A DNA stretch of 64,000 nt from an uncultured Shewanella sp. GTDB taxonomy: Bacteria > Pseudomonadota > Gammaproteobacteria > Enterobacterales > Shewanellaceae. The notes under the pieces were generated by a model that did no database searches, was not told where the DNA came from, and saw only the letters and a program-made list of their open reading frames with translations. Both the position numbers and the translations under genes were made by a program. The stretch spans positions 62,001 to 126,000 of the forward strand of contig NZ_CANMIO010000005.1 in assembly GCF_947497935.1 (NCBI RefSeq). Direction: 5' to 3'. Numbering within the stretch: the stretch's first letter is position 1; each line of letters begins with the position of its first letter. Below are positions 31,947 to 42,207 of this stretch, one piece after another.

Positions 31947-32882
31947 TTACTCGGGTGTATAAGTACTGACAACATCGATCCGCGCTGCGGCATCAAGGTT
32001 AATATGGCCGTTATTCGATACATCGACAAAATCAAAAGCTGGCAGATCTGACTCGGCAACTTGGCCACTCATTGGTGCATCGGGATCACGCTGTAGTGAT
32101 AAGAAGTCAAACTGCTCTCTATCGACACCTTGCGACGGAGCTGTATTTTGCATCGCAGTGAAGATGGTTTCAATACGACCAGGGTGCTGCTTGTCCCACT
32201 GTACTAACATGTCTTTGACTGCTGCACGCTTGAGGTTTTCTTGCGAACCACAAAGGTTACAAGGAATGATAGGGAAGCCTTTAAGCTCTGCATATTCAGC
32301 AATATCTTTTTCGCGAGCATAAGCTAACGGACGAATAACCATGTTGGCACCATCGTCAGACAGTAACTTAGGTGGCATGGCTTTCATCTTACCGGCAAAG
32401 AACATATTTAAAAACATGGTCTCAATGATGTCATCTCTATGGTGACCAAGGGCAATTTTGGTCGCGCCAATCTTCTGCGCAAAACCATATAGGGTACCGC
32501 GGCGCAGGCGAGAACATAGTGAACATGTTGTCTTGCCTTCTGGGATCTTGTCTTTAACGATAGAGTAAGTATCTTTCTCTAGGATATGGTAAGCCACACC
32601 TAAAGTATCTAGGTATGCTGGTAGAATATCTTCAGGAAAACCAGGTTGCTTCTGATCTAAGTTAACAGCAACGATTTCAAATTTAATAGGAGCGCGTTGC
32701 TGAAGGTTCAACAAGATATCAAGCATGGCATAACTGTCCTTGCCACCCGATAGGCAACACATGACTCGGTCGCCTTCTTCAATCATGTTGTAGTCACCAA
32801 TAGCACGGCCAACTTCAGCGCGTAATCGCTTCTGCAGTTTTGCCATACGGGTGACTTGTTTTGGAGTTAATTCTTCGGACAT
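31947..32882 (-). CDS. ttcA: tRNA 2-thiocytidine synthetase TtcA
   Basis: Installs 2-thiocytidine at position 32 of certain tRNAs. It is a PP-loop ATPase carrying an Fe-S cluster. 311 residues. The PP-loop is [13 protein letters not shown]. The cysteine pairs are [12 protein letters not shown] and [11 protein letters not shown]. Also conserved is [18 protein letters not shown]. No Shine-Dalgarno is visible; instead the U-tract of a terminator-like hairpin runs straight into the ATG (see 32883). Confidence 0.95.
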   Translation of the reverse strand: MSEELTPKQVTRMAKLQKRLRAEVGRAIGDYNMIEEGDRVMCCLSGGKDSYAMLDILLNLQQRAPIKFEIVAVNLDQKQPGFPEDILPAYLDTLGVAYHILEKDTYSIVKDKIPEGKTTCSLCSRLRRGTLYGFAQKIGATKIALGHHRDDIIETMFLNMFFAGKMKAMPPKLLSDDGANMVIRPLAYAREKDIAEYAELKGFPIIPCNLCGSQENLKRAAVKDMLVQWDKQHPGRIETIFTAMQNTAPSQGVDREQFDFLSLQRDPDAPMSGQVAESDLPAFDFVDVSNNGHINLDAAARIDVVSTYTPE

Positions 32883-32919
32883 AAAAAACGCGCCTAGTAC
32901 ACAATAGTTCAGGGCGCGT
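32883..32919 (-). terminator. Terminator-like hairpin abutting the ttcA start
   Basis: On the minus strand, ACGCGCC pairs with GGCGCGT across an 18-base loop, and six T follow directly before the ttcA ATG. It lies about 40 bases after the uspE stop. It is either the uspE terminator, a ttcA attenuator, or both. Confidence 0.65.
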
Positions 32920-32961
32920 ATTATTCCAGCTTAATGGCTTCGGGTAAAGCCTAGAAAGCGG

Positions 32962-33894
32962 TTAGTCTTCTTCTAATGGTGATTTATAACCATCAGGTTT
33001 TATCGCTAGCAAATCACAGTTGATACTGTCGATGACATGCTCGGCTGTATTACCAATTAATGCCGCAGAAAGTCCAGTTCTACCGACTGTGCCTAAAACA
33101 ACGAGTTCTGCATCTAACTCGGCAGCTAAGTCTGGGATGACATCTTCTGGTAAGCCTTCTTTTACATGACAAAAATCAGGAGATATCCCGTAGGCATTTG
33201 CTAGATAGCAAATTCGTTCTTCGTGCTGCAGCCTAATGGTTTCACTATAAGTGTGGGCATCGAAATCAGGCAGCTCTATGGCTAAGTTAACTGGGGTACC
33301 GGGGTAACCATTAACGAGGTGAACTTGAGCATTAAATTGCTTAGCGAGTTTGATAGCGTGGGTGATGATCTTGCCATTAAGTGTCTCATTTGCATCATCT
33401 TCAGCGCTGACGTTAATGGCGCAAACAATTTTACCCGCAACAGGCCAATCTTGCTCTTTAACTAAGAGTACTGGGATAGGCGCTTTTCGCATTAGATGCC
33501 AGTCAGTCGGCGTGAATATAACCGACTTAAGCTTATCGTGTTCGTGAGTGCCCTTAACGATGAGATCATAGTTACCGGCAATTGCGTGTTTGATAATGCT
33601 TTCGAAAGGGCGGTTATGCCAGATAACTTCAGATGTGACTTTTATGCCATCTTTACAATAAGGTTTGATGATGTCATCTATCCAAGCTTTGCGCTGGTTG
33701 ATAACACCTTCTCGCATCGCTTCTCTTTCTTGACCCGAAAGAATCGAGGTCATCTCGTAAGAGAAGTCAAAAATGGATAAAAATACCGTTATTTCGGCTT
33801 TGCTTTCTGAGGCGAGTTCAACGGCTCTAGCAAGAGCCGCCTGTTTATCTGTCGTTGGGTCGACAACCACAAGGAGTTTCTGATAGTCCATCAT
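32962..33894 (-). CDS. uspE: Universal stress protein UspE
   Basis: 310 residues with two tandem universal stress protein domains (about 1-150 and 160-305). The opening MMDYQKLLVVVDPTTDKQAA is typical of UspE. The second domain has the ATP-binding-type glycine motif VVLGTVGRTGLSAALIGNTAEHV. UspE in enterobacteria contributes to stress survival and motility or adhesion, and often lies beside fnr. Here it lies 91 bases downstream of etrA on the same strand, and EtrA control is plausible. Confidence 0.93.
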   Translation of the reverse strand: MMDYQKLLVVVDPTTDKQAALARAVELASESKAEITVFLSIFDFSYEMTSILSGQEREAMREGVINQRKAWIDDIIKPYCKDGIKVTSEVIWHNRPFESIIKHAIAGNYDLIVKGTHEHDKLKSVIFTPTDWHLMRKAPIPVLLVKEQDWPVAGKIVCAINVSAEDDANETLNGKIITHAIKLAKQFNAQVHLVNGYPGTPVNLAIELPDFDAHTYSETIRLQHEERICYLANAYGISPDFCHVKEGLPEDVIPDLAAELDAELVVLGTVGRTGLSAALIGNTAEHVIDSINCDLLAIKPDGYKSPLEED

Positions 33895-33985
33895 AGCCGT
33901 TTCCTTATCTAATATCGTCTAGTTCATCTTGCATGATTGCGATGAATTTATATTGTTTTAGATCAAGCTGATTGCCGAATAATTC

Positions 33986-34738
33986 CTATCGCGCAATATT
34001 GCTGTTACCAGATAGTTCGCTTAATGCGTCAATATCTAATATTGTAATGTATTTCCCTTTAACCTCAATAAGTTCAGCTTTTTGGAAGCGACCAAGTAAG
34101 CGGCTGATCGTTTCAACTGTCAGTCCAAGGTAATTACCAATATCACCACGAGTCATAGTCAATCTAAACTCTCTTGGAGAAAACCCTCGACTACCGAAGC
34201 GCTTAGCTAAGTTACTGATAAAGGCAGCTAGTCTTTCTTCCGCATTCTTCTTACTGAGTAACAGGATCATCTCTTGATCACTTTGAATTTCATTACTCAT
34301 TAAGCGCATGATCTGCTGTCTAAGCTTAGGCATCTTACCTGTGAGCTCATCCAGAGTGGTGTAGGGGATTTCACAAACCATCGAAGTTTCAAGGGCTTGA
34401 GCAAAGCTTTGATGAGATTGCGAGTGAATACCATCGAAGCCGATTACATCACCGGCTAAGTGGAAGCCTGTGATTTGTTCATCGCCTTGTTCCGTGATGG
34501 TATAACTTTTTATTGTGCCAGAACGGATAGCAAACAAAGACTTTAGCGGATCGCCGGATTTAAAAATCGGTTCGCCTTTTTGTATCGGCTTCTTCCTTTC
34601 AATGATCTCATCAAGCTGATCTAATTCGTTAGAGTTAAGTGTGAAAGGAATACAAAGTGTACCCATGCTGCAATCATGACAATGAATCGCACATCCTGAC
34701 GCCATCTGACGGCGATTCTTGTTGTTATCTGCTGACAT
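33986..34738 (-). CDS. etrA: FNR-type anaerobic regulator EtrA
   Basis: Oxygen-sensing Crp/Fnr-family regulator. The N-terminal cysteine cluster [14 protein letters not shown] plus Cys in MVCEIPY would ligate a [4Fe-4S] cluster, as in FNR. The cyclic-nucleotide-type beta barrel spans about 35-155. The C-terminal HTH reads [24 protein letters not shown], with the E-SR pattern that recognises TTGAT half-sites. The ATG at 34738 gives 250 residues, the length I expect for Shewanella EtrA; the frame extends four codons further. A perfect FNR box lies upstream of ccoN. Confidence 0.95.
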   Translation of the reverse strand: MSADNNKNRRQMASGCAIHCHDCSMGTLCIPFTLNSNELDQLDEIIERKKPIQKGEPIFKSGDPLKSLFAIRSGTIKSYTITEQGDEQITGFHLAGDVIGFDGIHSQSHQSFAQALETSMVCEIPYTTLDELTGKMPKLRQQIMRLMSNEIQSDQEMILLLSKKNAEERLAAFISNLAKRFGSRGFSPREFRLTMTRGDIGNYLGLTVETISRLLGRFQKAELIEVKGKYITILDIDALSELSGNSNIAR

Positions 34739-34795
34739 TGTCTCTCTCAATTTTGACTGTTCATTTACTATGTTAAACTAATTTGATATTCGGAG

Positions 34796-35488
34796 CTAGT
34801 TAAGCTGCTTAATCGCTATGTACAAGGTTTGTCCTCCGAAAGCTATCAACGTCAGGCCGCCTACGATTCGTACGGTTTTTTTCTGTACCCAGCGGCTAAA
34901 GCTGCTGGCTGCAATCCCTGCGCTTAATAATGCCGGTAATGTACCGAGTCCGAAAAAAAGCATAATTAGCGCGCCTTCAAGCGGATTTCCCGCTGCAACG
35001 GCCCAAGTCAACATGCTATAAACCAGTCCACAAGGTAGCCAGCCCCAAAGCGCACCCGCAATAAAGGCATGGGAGCGGTTTTTTATTGGAATGAATTTGT
35101 TCGCGATAGGTGAGATATATTGCCAAAGCCACTTACCGATACGTTCAATTTGAACCACGCCAGCCCAGATCTGTGCAATGTAAAGCCCGGTGACGATCAT
35201 CATAAGGCCAGCAAAAACACGCAACACCAATAAATAGGAGTCGGCATCGAATAAGACGCCAAGGGCACTGGCACTACCACCAATTAACGCACCAGCAATG
35301 GCGTAACTCATGATACGACCAGTGTTGTAGCTCAGCAGGTAGCCTAACTGTGATACCAGAGCATTACCGCCAGGCGTTTTAGGCATGTTCGCCGATAATG
35401 CACCCACAAGACCACCGCACATACCAATACAGTGACCTGCGCCCATCACACCCACTATAAATGCACCAATCAGGCTGTAATCATTCAC
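34796..35488 (-). CDS. DsbD_2/TauE-like membrane protein of the cbb3 cluster
   Basis: 230 residues with about six transmembrane helices. The N-terminal GAGHCIGMCGGLVGAL and central GWLPCGLVYSML have the paired-cysteine pattern of the DsbD_2 (sulfite exporter-like) family. Members in this genomic position are implicated in metal or thiol handling for cbb3 oxidase maturation; that role here is inferred from context. It overlaps ccoS by 4 bases, indicating co-translation. Confidence 0.82.
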   Translation of the reverse strand: MNDYSLIGAFIVGVMGAGHCIGMCGGLVGALSANMPKTPGGNALVSQLGYLLSYNTGRIMSYAIAGALIGGSASALGVLFDADSYLLVLRVFAGLMMIVTGLYIAQIWAGVVQIERIGKWLWQYISPIANKFIPIKNRSHAFIAGALWGWLPCGLVYSMLTWAVAAGNPLEGALIMLFFGLGTLPALLSAGIAASSFSRWVQKKTVRIVGGLTLIAFGGQTLYIAIKQLN

Positions 35489-35694
35489 TCGGCTGACTTC
35501 TTACTAGCGTCGTCTTCATCTAGTTTGTTAGCCTGTGTTTTTTCCTTTGGTGATTCGTCTTCTTCAAAAAGAATCGACACACTCTGTTTTTCTAAATCAT
35601 CAAACTGATCGGATTTTACGGCCCAGAAGAATACACCTACCGCGACGAGCACGAAAAGCATAGCGATTGGGATAAGGACATAGATAATACTCAT
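35485..35694 (-). CDS. ccoS: cbb3 oxidase maturation protein CcoS
   Basis: 69-residue single-pass membrane protein: MSIIYVLIPIAMLFVLVAVG then FFWAVKSDQFDDLE, the typical CcoS signature. The charged C-terminal tail is longer than the minimal family. CcoS is needed for cofactor insertion into CcoN. It overlaps ccoI by 4 bases. Confidence 0.92.
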   Translation of the reverse strand: MSIIYVLIPIAMLFVLVAVGVFFWAVKSDQFDDLEKQSVSILFEEDESPKEKTQANKLDEDDASKKSAE

Positions 35695-38075
35695 AAACGA
35701 ACCTTAAGTAGTCTTAGGCTATTGCTAACAACGATGAGTGAGCTTGCAGACATCCCCAATGCAGCGATGTAAGGGGCAACGTGGCCGCTCACGGCCAATG
35801 GAATTATAAACAGGTTATAACCTAGCGCCCAGAATAAATTCTGCTTGATGATCTTACCCGTTGATTTTGCAACTTTTACAGCATCGGCAAAGCGAGAAAG
35901 GTTATCACCCAACAAGATAATATCGGCGCTGTTTTTTGAGATAGCGGCGCCGCTTCCCATGGCTATCGATAAGTTTGCGCCAGCTAGCACGGGAGCATCA
36001 TTGATACCATCACCAAACATAGCGACTTGCCCCTGCTGCTGGAATTTGTCGATTAACGCCAGCTTACCCTTAGGCGACAACCCTTTATGCACATCATCAA
36101 TACCAAGGCGCTGAGCTAGGGCGGCAACTTCAGTGGAGTTATCACCACTGGCAATACTGATTTTACAGCCCATCTTCTTAAGTTGAGTAACGGCTTGTGC
36201 TGTTTCTGGACGCACTTCATCATTTAAAGTGATTTTAGCCAGCAAGGTTTGTCCTTGGCTAAACCACACGGTAGTAGATGTTTCTACCTCCTTTGTGCCA
36301 TTAACAAACTGCTGACTGCCGACCTTATAATCAACCCCATCAATAGTGCCAGACAGGCCATTACCGACAACACTTTGCCTATGGCTGACACTGATAGCCC
36401 CATTAAAGTGTGAAGCAAAGGCTTTAGCTATCGGATGTAAAGAGCCAGACTCCAACGCGGCAATATGGGCAAGTACTTCTGTTTCTGACCAATCGGCCAT
36501 AAGTTCAACATTACTAATCGACAGCGAACCTAAGGTAAGGGTCCCGGTTTTATCAAATACGACGTGCTGAATTTTCGGCAACTTTTCAAACACGCCAGAG
36601 CGACGAGTGATAATGCCTAAACGGGTCATAATAGCTGTGCCGCAGGTAACAGCCGTTGGCGTAGCAAGCGCGAGCGCACAGGGGCAGGTTGCAACAAGCA
36701 CGGACAGAGTCACCCAAAACGCATCTTCTGGAGAGTAAAAGTACCAAAATAGATAGGTTAAGGCTGCAATCAATAAAATTGCCGCAGTAAAGTAGTTAGA
36801 GAACTTGTCGGCATAAAGCGCAACTTTAGGTTTATTGTTTGAAGCAATTTCTTGCAGGCGGATAATCTCGGCAACGAGTTGATCTTGTCCAAGCGCGGTG
36901 ACCTTAACCAAGATAGGTTGCTCAATATTAATGGTACCTGCAAAAACCTCTGCATCGATCATTTTTTGCAGAGGCATCTGCTCACCGGTAAGCATGGCTT
37001 CGTTTACAGCTGACTCACCTTCGACCACGATACCATCGGCTGCGATGACATCACCCGGCTTTACTAGGATAATATCACCAATGACGAGACGCTTTGCCGG
37101 GACCTCGTCGAAACCCTCATCGGTTTTAAGTTGGGCGGTGAGTGGCACCAGCTTATGTAGGTTGCTGGAGCTAACCGACGCCTTTTGACGGGCATTTTGT
37201 TCGAAGAATCGACCCAGCAATAGGAAGAAGGTGAACATGGAGACCGATTCAAAATACACTTCGCCAGTGCCGTTAATAGTCTCGATGCAACTCGCGATAT
37301 AAGCACCACAGATCGCAATGCTGACCGACACATCCATATTCAAGCGCCCCATCAACATCGAGCGTACGGCGCTAAAATAAAATGGCTGCGCCGAATAAAA
37401 GACAACGGGCGCTGCAAATAACATACTGACCCAACGGAAGTAATCGCGATATTCAGTATCTAAATCACTAAAATAACCAGAATAAAGGGCGAGGGCGAAC
37501 ATCATCACCTGCATGGTGGCAAAACCAGCAAGACCAAGGCGTAGAAGAAACTTACGACTGTCTCGCTTACTCTTTATCTCTTGCTCATCGACCTGAAAAG
37601 GGGCCGCTTGATAGCCAATTTGGCTAATTTGACTGAGGATTTCGCTTAATTTTATTTTGTCGCTATCCCAAGAGATCAACGCACGTTGTGTGGTGGAGTT
37701 CACTTGGATTTTGGCAACACCGTCGAGTTTATTGATTTTATGTTCAATCAACCAGGCGCAGGCAGCGCAGGTGATGCCGTCTACCGTTAGAGAGACTTCG
37801 TTAAGCGAGTCCCTTTGCTGGATAAAGTCTTGCTGTACTTCAGGCAGATCGTAAGCATAAAAGTTCGACAGCTCTTCAGGTACCAATGCCGTTTGTTTAC
37901 TGCCGGGCTCAGTTCGAAATTTATAATAGTTAGTCAGTCCGGCGTCAATAATCGCCTGAGATACTGCTTGGCAACCTGGGCAGCACATAAGCTGCTCATC
38001 ATCGTTAATACGGGTGGTAAATTGCTTACCTGTTAACACAGGTTCGCTACAATGGAAGCAGCTTGGTTGACTCAT
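35691..38075 (-). CDS. ccoI: Copper-translocating P-type ATPase CcoI (FixI)
   Basis: Supplies copper for the binuclear centre of cbb3 oxidase; P1B-type ATPase of the inner membrane. 794 residues. N-terminal cysteine-rich region (CFHCSEPV, MCCPGCQAVS), then a heavy-metal-associated domain with GITCAACAWLIE. The membrane metal site is ATCPCALALATPTAV, the phosphorylation site DKTGTLT, and the hinge MFGDGINDAPVLAGANLSIAMGSG. It sits between fixH and ccoS with overlapping stop and start. Confidence 0.95.
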   Translation of the reverse strand: MSQPSCFHCSEPVLTGKQFTTRINDDEQLMCCPGCQAVSQAIIDAGLTNYYKFRTEPGSKQTALVPEELSNFYAYDLPEVQQDFIQQRDSLNEVSLTVDGITCAACAWLIEHKINKLDGVAKIQVNSTTQRALISWDSDKIKLSEILSQISQIGYQAAPFQVDEQEIKSKRDSRKFLLRLGLAGFATMQVMMFALALYSGYFSDLDTEYRDYFRWVSMLFAAPVVFYSAQPFYFSAVRSMLMGRLNMDVSVSIAICGAYIASCIETINGTGEVYFESVSMFTFFLLLGRFFEQNARQKASVSSSNLHKLVPLTAQLKTDEGFDEVPAKRLVIGDIILVKPGDVIAADGIVVEGESAVNEAMLTGEQMPLQKMIDAEVFAGTINIEQPILVKVTALGQDQLVAEIIRLQEIASNNKPKVALYADKFSNYFTAAILLIAALTYLFWYFYSPEDAFWVTLSVLVATCPCALALATPTAVTCGTAIMTRLGIITRRSGVFEKLPKIQHVVFDKTGTLTLGSLSISNVELMADWSETEVLAHIAALESGSLHPIAKAFASHFNGAISVSHRQSVVGNGLSGTIDGVDYKVGSQQFVNGTKEVETSTTVWFSQGQTLLAKITLNDEVRPETAQAVTQLKKMGCKISIASGDNSTEVAALAQRLGIDDVHKGLSPKGKLALIDKFQQQGQVAMFGDGINDAPVLAGANLSIAMGSGAAISKNSADIILLGDNLSRFADAVKVAKSTGKIIKQNLFWALGYNLFIIPLAVSGHVAPYIAALGMSASSLIVVSNSLRLLKVRL

Positions 38076-38146
38076 GGAATGTTTTTCTTTTTGTAATTAT
38101 TCGATAAACCCGCAGCAGAGGCTAGCGGGTTAGGGCGTACGTAAAT

Positions 38147-38626
38147 CTAGTTTAACCAGTATTGTTGATCGTCTTTTAGCACGACTCGTTGCTGAATACG
38201 CCAAGTCTGATCATAGCCTTCAATTCTGACATCCCAAGGGCCTTCAATCGTTTGAGTTAAATCGATTCGATATACGCCATTGGCATCAGCAGTGACAATT
38301 TGTGAGAAATCTCGTTCTTCAAGAGTGGGGTGATAGAAGCTAATGCTTAACCCCGCTAGATATTTTTCACCACCTTGCTGAGAGAGCTCAACGTACTTGT
38401 CATCAAACTCTAGCATGTAGTTCATCCCAAGCTGCTTGGCATGTTTTATCTTTCGAAGGTCAATATTAATGCCTTTACCTTCTTTATAGTACTCTTCGGT
38501 CACTAATGGGTCTTGGTTGGTAAAAGCAACCCAAAATAAATTGATACTAGCGACCACAGCACACAGCGGTAATATGATTAGAAACCACGGCCAGAATTGC
38601 TTATACCAAGGTTGCGAAGTAGACAT
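38147..38626 (-). CDS. fixH: FixH/CcoH-family assembly protein
   Basis: 159 residues with one N-terminal transmembrane helix (about 7-30, WFLIILPLCAVVASINLFWV) and a periplasmic domain. The conserved EEYYKEGKGIN follows the helix. It is a known assembly factor for cbb3 oxidase, acting with CcoI. No ccoG homologue separates it from ccoP in this window. Confidence 0.87.
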   Translation of the reverse strand: MSTSQPWYKQFWPWFLIILPLCAVVASINLFWVAFTNQDPLVTEEYYKEGKGINIDLRKIKHAKQLGMNYMLEFDDKYVELSQQGGEKYLAGLSISFYHPTLEERDFSQIVTADANGVYRIDLTQTIEGPWDVRIEGYDQTWRIQQRVVLKDDQQYWLN

Positions 38627-38714
38627 TATTAACCACCTATAGTTATTAAAATAGTTGTAACAGTATGGGAAAAAACAACCGACATTTTACCCATAAAAGT
38701 GTGATTTATCACTT

Positions 38715-38744
38715 AAAAAAAAGGCCTCGTTATCACGAGGCCTT
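38715..38744 (-). terminator. Terminator after ccoP
   Basis: On the minus strand, AAGGCCTCGT / ACGAGGCCTT around GATA, followed by T8. It separates ccoNOQP from the assembly genes, implying a separate promoter or partial read-through. Confidence 0.88.
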
Positions 38745-38774
38745 AATATTACACTCGGTGTTAACCGGATGTGA

Positions 38775-39731
38775 TTATTTGGCAGACAAACTGTAAACGT
38801 AAGCTGTGATTACGTGAACTTTTTCTTCACCTAATACATCTTTCCATGCAGGCATAACACCAGTACGGCCGTTCTTGATTGACTGCTCGATAGCACCACG
38901 GCTACCACCATATACCCAAGCGTTGTCGGTTAGGTTAGGGGCGCCCATGAACTTGTTACCCGTGCCATCCATACCATGACAGGCGAAACAGCCTTTCATG
39001 AATGAACCTTGGCCTTGAGCGGCAAGCGCTTCATCGTGATCACGACCCGATAGCTTAACGACATATTCAGCTAGACCTTTAATCTCACTGTCTTCAATCG
39101 GTAAACCACCTTTTGGCGGCATCATGCCGTGACGACCATTCATAATAGAGGTCTTAATCGTTTCTAGCTCACCACCATATAACCAAGCATTGTCGGTTAG
39201 GTTAGGGAAGCCTTTACTACCTCGGGCGTCACTACCATGACACATGGCACAGTTTTGCAAGAATAGACGTCCACCCACTTTAAGGGCTTCTTCATTCTTA
39301 ACTAACTCTTCCAATGGCGTATTAGCGTATGCCTTGAAGATAGGACCAAACTTTTCGTCTGCGTGCTTAACTTCTTGGTCATACTGAACCCAGCGGCCGT
39401 CGTTTTGAGCGTCAATAACAGCTTGCTTTGACTCTTCAATAGTACGCACACTTTGGTTAGAACTTGTCCAGCCTAAAAAGCCTTTGAAGCTACCTAAACC
39501 TGGGTACAGCGCTAAATAAATAACACTGAAAATGATAGTAATGTAGAACATGTAACTCCACCACTTAGGTAGTGGGTTGTTAAGTTCCTCAATGCCATCG
39601 AAGCTGTGGCCCATTGACTTGCCTTCTTCTACACCTGTGTCGTTCCTAGAACAAGCACGTAGTAGAACAACACAACCAATGATTACCACAACCGTGAGTA
39701 CGATAATCCATATACTCCAGAAGTTACTCAT
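38775..39731 (-). CDS. ccoP: cbb3 oxidase subunit III, di-haem cytochrome c CcoP
   Basis: Membrane-anchored cytochrome c that passes electrons to CcoO and CcoN. 318 residues from the ATG at 39731, which overlaps the ccoQ stop (a GTG lies one codon further upstream). Two N-terminal transmembrane helices, then two cytochrome c domains with haem motifs CAMCH and CFACH. The methionine ligand regions GMMPPKGG and GVMPAW are present. Confidence 0.96.
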   Translation of the reverse strand: MSNFWSIWIIVLTVVVIIGCVVLLRACSRNDTGVEEGKSMGHSFDGIEELNNPLPKWWSYMFYITIIFSVIYLALYPGLGSFKGFLGWTSSNQSVRTIEESKQAVIDAQNDGRWVQYDQEVKHADEKFGPIFKAYANTPLEELVKNEEALKVGGRLFLQNCAMCHGSDARGSKGFPNLTDNAWLYGGELETIKTSIMNGRHGMMPPKGGLPIEDSEIKGLAEYVVKLSGRDHDEALAAQGQGSFMKGCFACHGMDGTGNKFMGAPNLTDNAWVYGGSRGAIEQSIKNGRTGVMPAWKDVLGEEKVHVITAYVYSLSAK

Positions 39732-39907
39732 CACTTTTGTTCTCCTGAGTCCTTCGAAACCGAGATTTTCTCATCGTCAGAGAAAACAAGGTTAGCTGCA
39801 TCGTCGAATTGTTTCTTTCGACTAGAGCTATATGCCCAAGCAAATATACCGATGAAGGTCACCATTACCACTATGGTTATAATTCCACGTAATGTGCCGT
39901 AATCCAT
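39731..39907 (-). CDS. ccoQ: cbb3 oxidase small subunit CcoQ
   Basis: A 58-residue reading frame between ccoP and ccoO. It starts MDYGTLRGIITIVVMVTF, has one transmembrane helix at about 8-27 followed by AYSSSRKKQFDDAANLVF, which matches CcoQ. RBS GGAGG lies a few bases upstream. Its TGA overlaps the ccoP ATG. CcoQ stabilises the complex. Confidence 0.93.
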   Translation of the reverse strand: MDYGTLRGIITIVVMVTFIGIFAWAYSSSRKKQFDDAANLVFSDDEKISVSKDSGEQK

Positions 39908-39918
39908 AATTTGCCTCC

Positions 39919-40533
39919 TTATTTAAGCGCGTGGCCTAGTGATTGCAGATATGCGATCAATGCGTCTAACTCGGTCTTACCCTTAACAGCGTCTTTAGCG
40001 CCATCAATCTCTTCAGCAGTGTACATCTGATGAGTTGGGTGAAGATCTTGTAAGATTTGCATCTTCTGGCCAGTTAGATCACCTGTTAGTGTGTTCTCAG
40101 CTAACCAAGGGTAGGCAGGCATATTTGACTGCGGAACCACGGCGCGAGGGTCAATTAAATGAACCTCATGCCATTTGTCACTGTAACGACCGCCAACGCG
40201 GGCAAGATCAGGACCGGTACGCTTAGAGCCCCACTGGAATGGGTGATCCCAAACTGACTCGCCAGCTACAGAGTAGTGACCGTAACGTTCAGTTTCTGCA
40301 CGCAGTGGACGGATCATCTGGCTGTGACAGCCATAACAGCCCTCACGAACATAGATATCACGACCTTCAATCTGCATTGCCGTATAAGGGATTTGACCTT
40401 CTAATGGCTCTGTAGTGTCTTCTTGGAACAAAAGGGGTGTAATCTCAACCAAGCTACCAAAGCTGATTGCGACAACAGTGAGGATCCCTAATAGACCGAT
40501 GTTTTTCTCAACTATCTCATGATTAAATTTCAT
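39919..40533 (-). CDS. ccoO: cbb3 oxidase subunit II, mono-haem cytochrome c CcoO
   Basis: 204 residues with an N-terminal membrane anchor (about 12-32), then a periplasmic cytochrome c domain. The haem motif is [13 protein letters not shown], and a likely methionine ligand is in [10 protein letters not shown]. The family motif [16 protein letters not shown] is present. It is 12 bases downstream of ccoN and clearly in the same operon. Confidence 0.96.
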   Translation of the reverse strand: MKFNHEIVEKNIGLLGILTVVAISFGSLVEITPLLFQEDTTEPLEGQIPYTAMQIEGRDIYVREGCYGCHSQMIRPLRAETERYGHYSVAGESVWDHPFQWGSKRTGPDLARVGGRYSDKWHEVHLIDPRAVVPQSNMPAYPWLAENTLTGDLTGQKMQILQDLHPTHQMYTAEEIDGAKDAVKGKTELDALIAYLQSLGHALK

Positions 40534-40545
40534 CGTATCTACTCC

Positions 40546-41982
40546 TTAAGCTGCTTTTGCATCAGCAATGGCTGGCAAAGAATCTTTAGGGGCCTTAACA
40601 GTACGGTAGACGTTGTATGCCATTAAGAACATACCTGTAAGGAAGAATACACCACCTAGGAAACGAACAAAGTAGAACGGGTAAGAGGCTTCTAAGCTTT
40701 CAACAAAGCTATAAGTCAATGTACCGTCAGAGTTAACTGCGCGCCACATTAGACCCTGCATCACACCAGAGATCCACATTGAAACGATATAAAGAACAGT
40801 ACCGATTGTTGCCAACCAGAAGTGAACGTTAATTAGGTTTGTGCTGTACATACGGCCGTGGCCAAACAGAACTGGGATCAAGTGATACAAAGAACCGATT
40901 GAAACCATAGCAACCCAACCCAATGCACCAGAGTGAACGTGTCCAACAGTCCAGTCAGTGTAATGAGAAAGTGCGTTTACCGTCTTAATTGCCATCATTG
41001 GGCCTTCGAAGGTAGACATACCGTAGAAAGACAATGAAACAACAAGGAAACGTAAGATTGGGTCTGTACGAAGTTTGTGCCATGCACCCGATAGCGTCAT
41101 GATACCGTTAATCATACCACCCCAAGAAGGAGCGAATAGGATTAGAGACATCACCATACCAAGTGACTGAGTCCAGTCTGGAAGTGCAGTGTAGTGTAGG
41201 TGGTGAGGACCAGCCCAGATATACAAAGCAACTAATGCCCAGAAGTGAACGATAGATAGGCGGTACGAATAAACTGGACGACCAGCTTGCTTAGGTACGA
41301 AGTAGTACATCATACCTAAGAAACCTGCAGTTAACAGGAAGCCTACCGCATTGTGACCATACCACCACTGGACCATAGCATCTACAGCGCCACTATATAG
41401 CGAGTAAGACTTAGTCATAGTTAACGGCACAGCCATAGAGTTAACTATGTGAAGTACGGCTACCGTGATAATAAAGGCACCAAAGAACCAGTTAGCCACA
41501 TAAATATGCGACGTAGTTCGTTTAATGATAGTACCGAAGAAAACCACAGCATAGGAGACCCATACGACGGTAATTGCGATATCAATTGGCCATTCTAGTT
41601 CGGCGTATTCTTTACCACTGGTAATACCAAGTGGCAAACTGATTGCTGCCGAAAGAATGATGGCTTGCCAACCCCAGAACGTAAATGCGGCTAACTTAGG
41701 TGCAAATAGTCGAGTTTGACAGGTGCGTTGAACGATATAATAGGATGTGGCGAAAAGGGCTGAGGTACCAAACGCGAAAATCACGGCGTTCGTATGTAGT
41801 GGTCGTAGACGACTATACGTTAACCATGAAGTTTCAAAGTTTAGCTGCGGCCAGATTAACTGAGCTGCAATTAGTACACCTACCGACATGCCAACAATTC
41901 CCCATAACACAGTTGTTAGAGCGAATTGACGGACGATGGTGTAGTTGTAATCAGCGCCTTGAGGCTGGGAATGGTTCATCAT
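40546..41982 (-). CDS. ccoN: cbb3 oxidase catalytic subunit I CcoN
   Basis: Catalytic subunit of the high-affinity haem-copper oxidase, 478 residues with about 12 transmembrane helices. Histidine ligand motifs are visible: [43 protein letters not shown], and [18 protein letters not shown]. The active-site tyrosine of C-type oxidases would lie in the helix following the GHNAVGF segment. First gene of ccoNOQP, with a perfect FNR box about 200 bases upstream. Confidence 0.97.
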   Translation of the reverse strand: MMNHSQPQGADYNYTIVRQFALTTVLWGIVGMSVGVLIAAQLIWPQLNFETSWLTYSRLRPLHTNAVIFAFGTSALFATSYYIVQRTCQTRLFAPKLAAFTFWGWQAIILSAAISLPLGITSGKEYAELEWPIDIAITVVWVSYAVVFFGTIIKRTTSHIYVANWFFGAFIITVAVLHIVNSMAVPLTMTKSYSLYSGAVDAMVQWWYGHNAVGFLLTAGFLGMMYYFVPKQAGRPVYSYRLSIVHFWALVALYIWAGPHHLHYTALPDWTQSLGMVMSLILFAPSWGGMINGIMTLSGAWHKLRTDPILRFLVVSLSFYGMSTFEGPMMAIKTVNALSHYTDWTVGHVHSGALGWVAMVSIGSLYHLIPVLFGHGRMYSTNLINVHFWLATIGTVLYIVSMWISGVMQGLMWRAVNSDGTLTYSFVESLEASYPFYFVRFLGGVFFLTGMFLMAYNVYRTVKAPKDSLPAIADAKAA

Positions 41983-42180
41983 ATTGCTTCCACTGCTTAT
42001 TACTTATACTTATTGTTGTGTAGAGTAAAGCTCTACCCGTAATATGACAAAAAACACGTCTCCTATCGGAAACTAGGCTTCTGTGTCAATGTGTAACCTT
42101 ACATTTCATGAAGTAACGCAAGGCAAGGCCATGATACTTGAGCTATATCAAAAAAGATAGGAATTAAGGGGCGGGATAAG

Positions 42181-42194
42181 TTGATCTAGATCAA
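42181..42194. promoter_or_regulatory. FNR/EtrA box upstream of ccoN
   Basis: TTGATCTAGATCAA matches the FNR consensus TTGAT-N4-ATCAA exactly. Its centre is about 205 bases from the ccoN start and about 20 from the ATG at 42208. For a class II site (-41.5) the ccoN transcript would start near 42146, where TATCTT on the minus strand could act as -10. Confidence 0.88.
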
Positions 42195-42207
42195 GGTACT
42201 CAATAGA

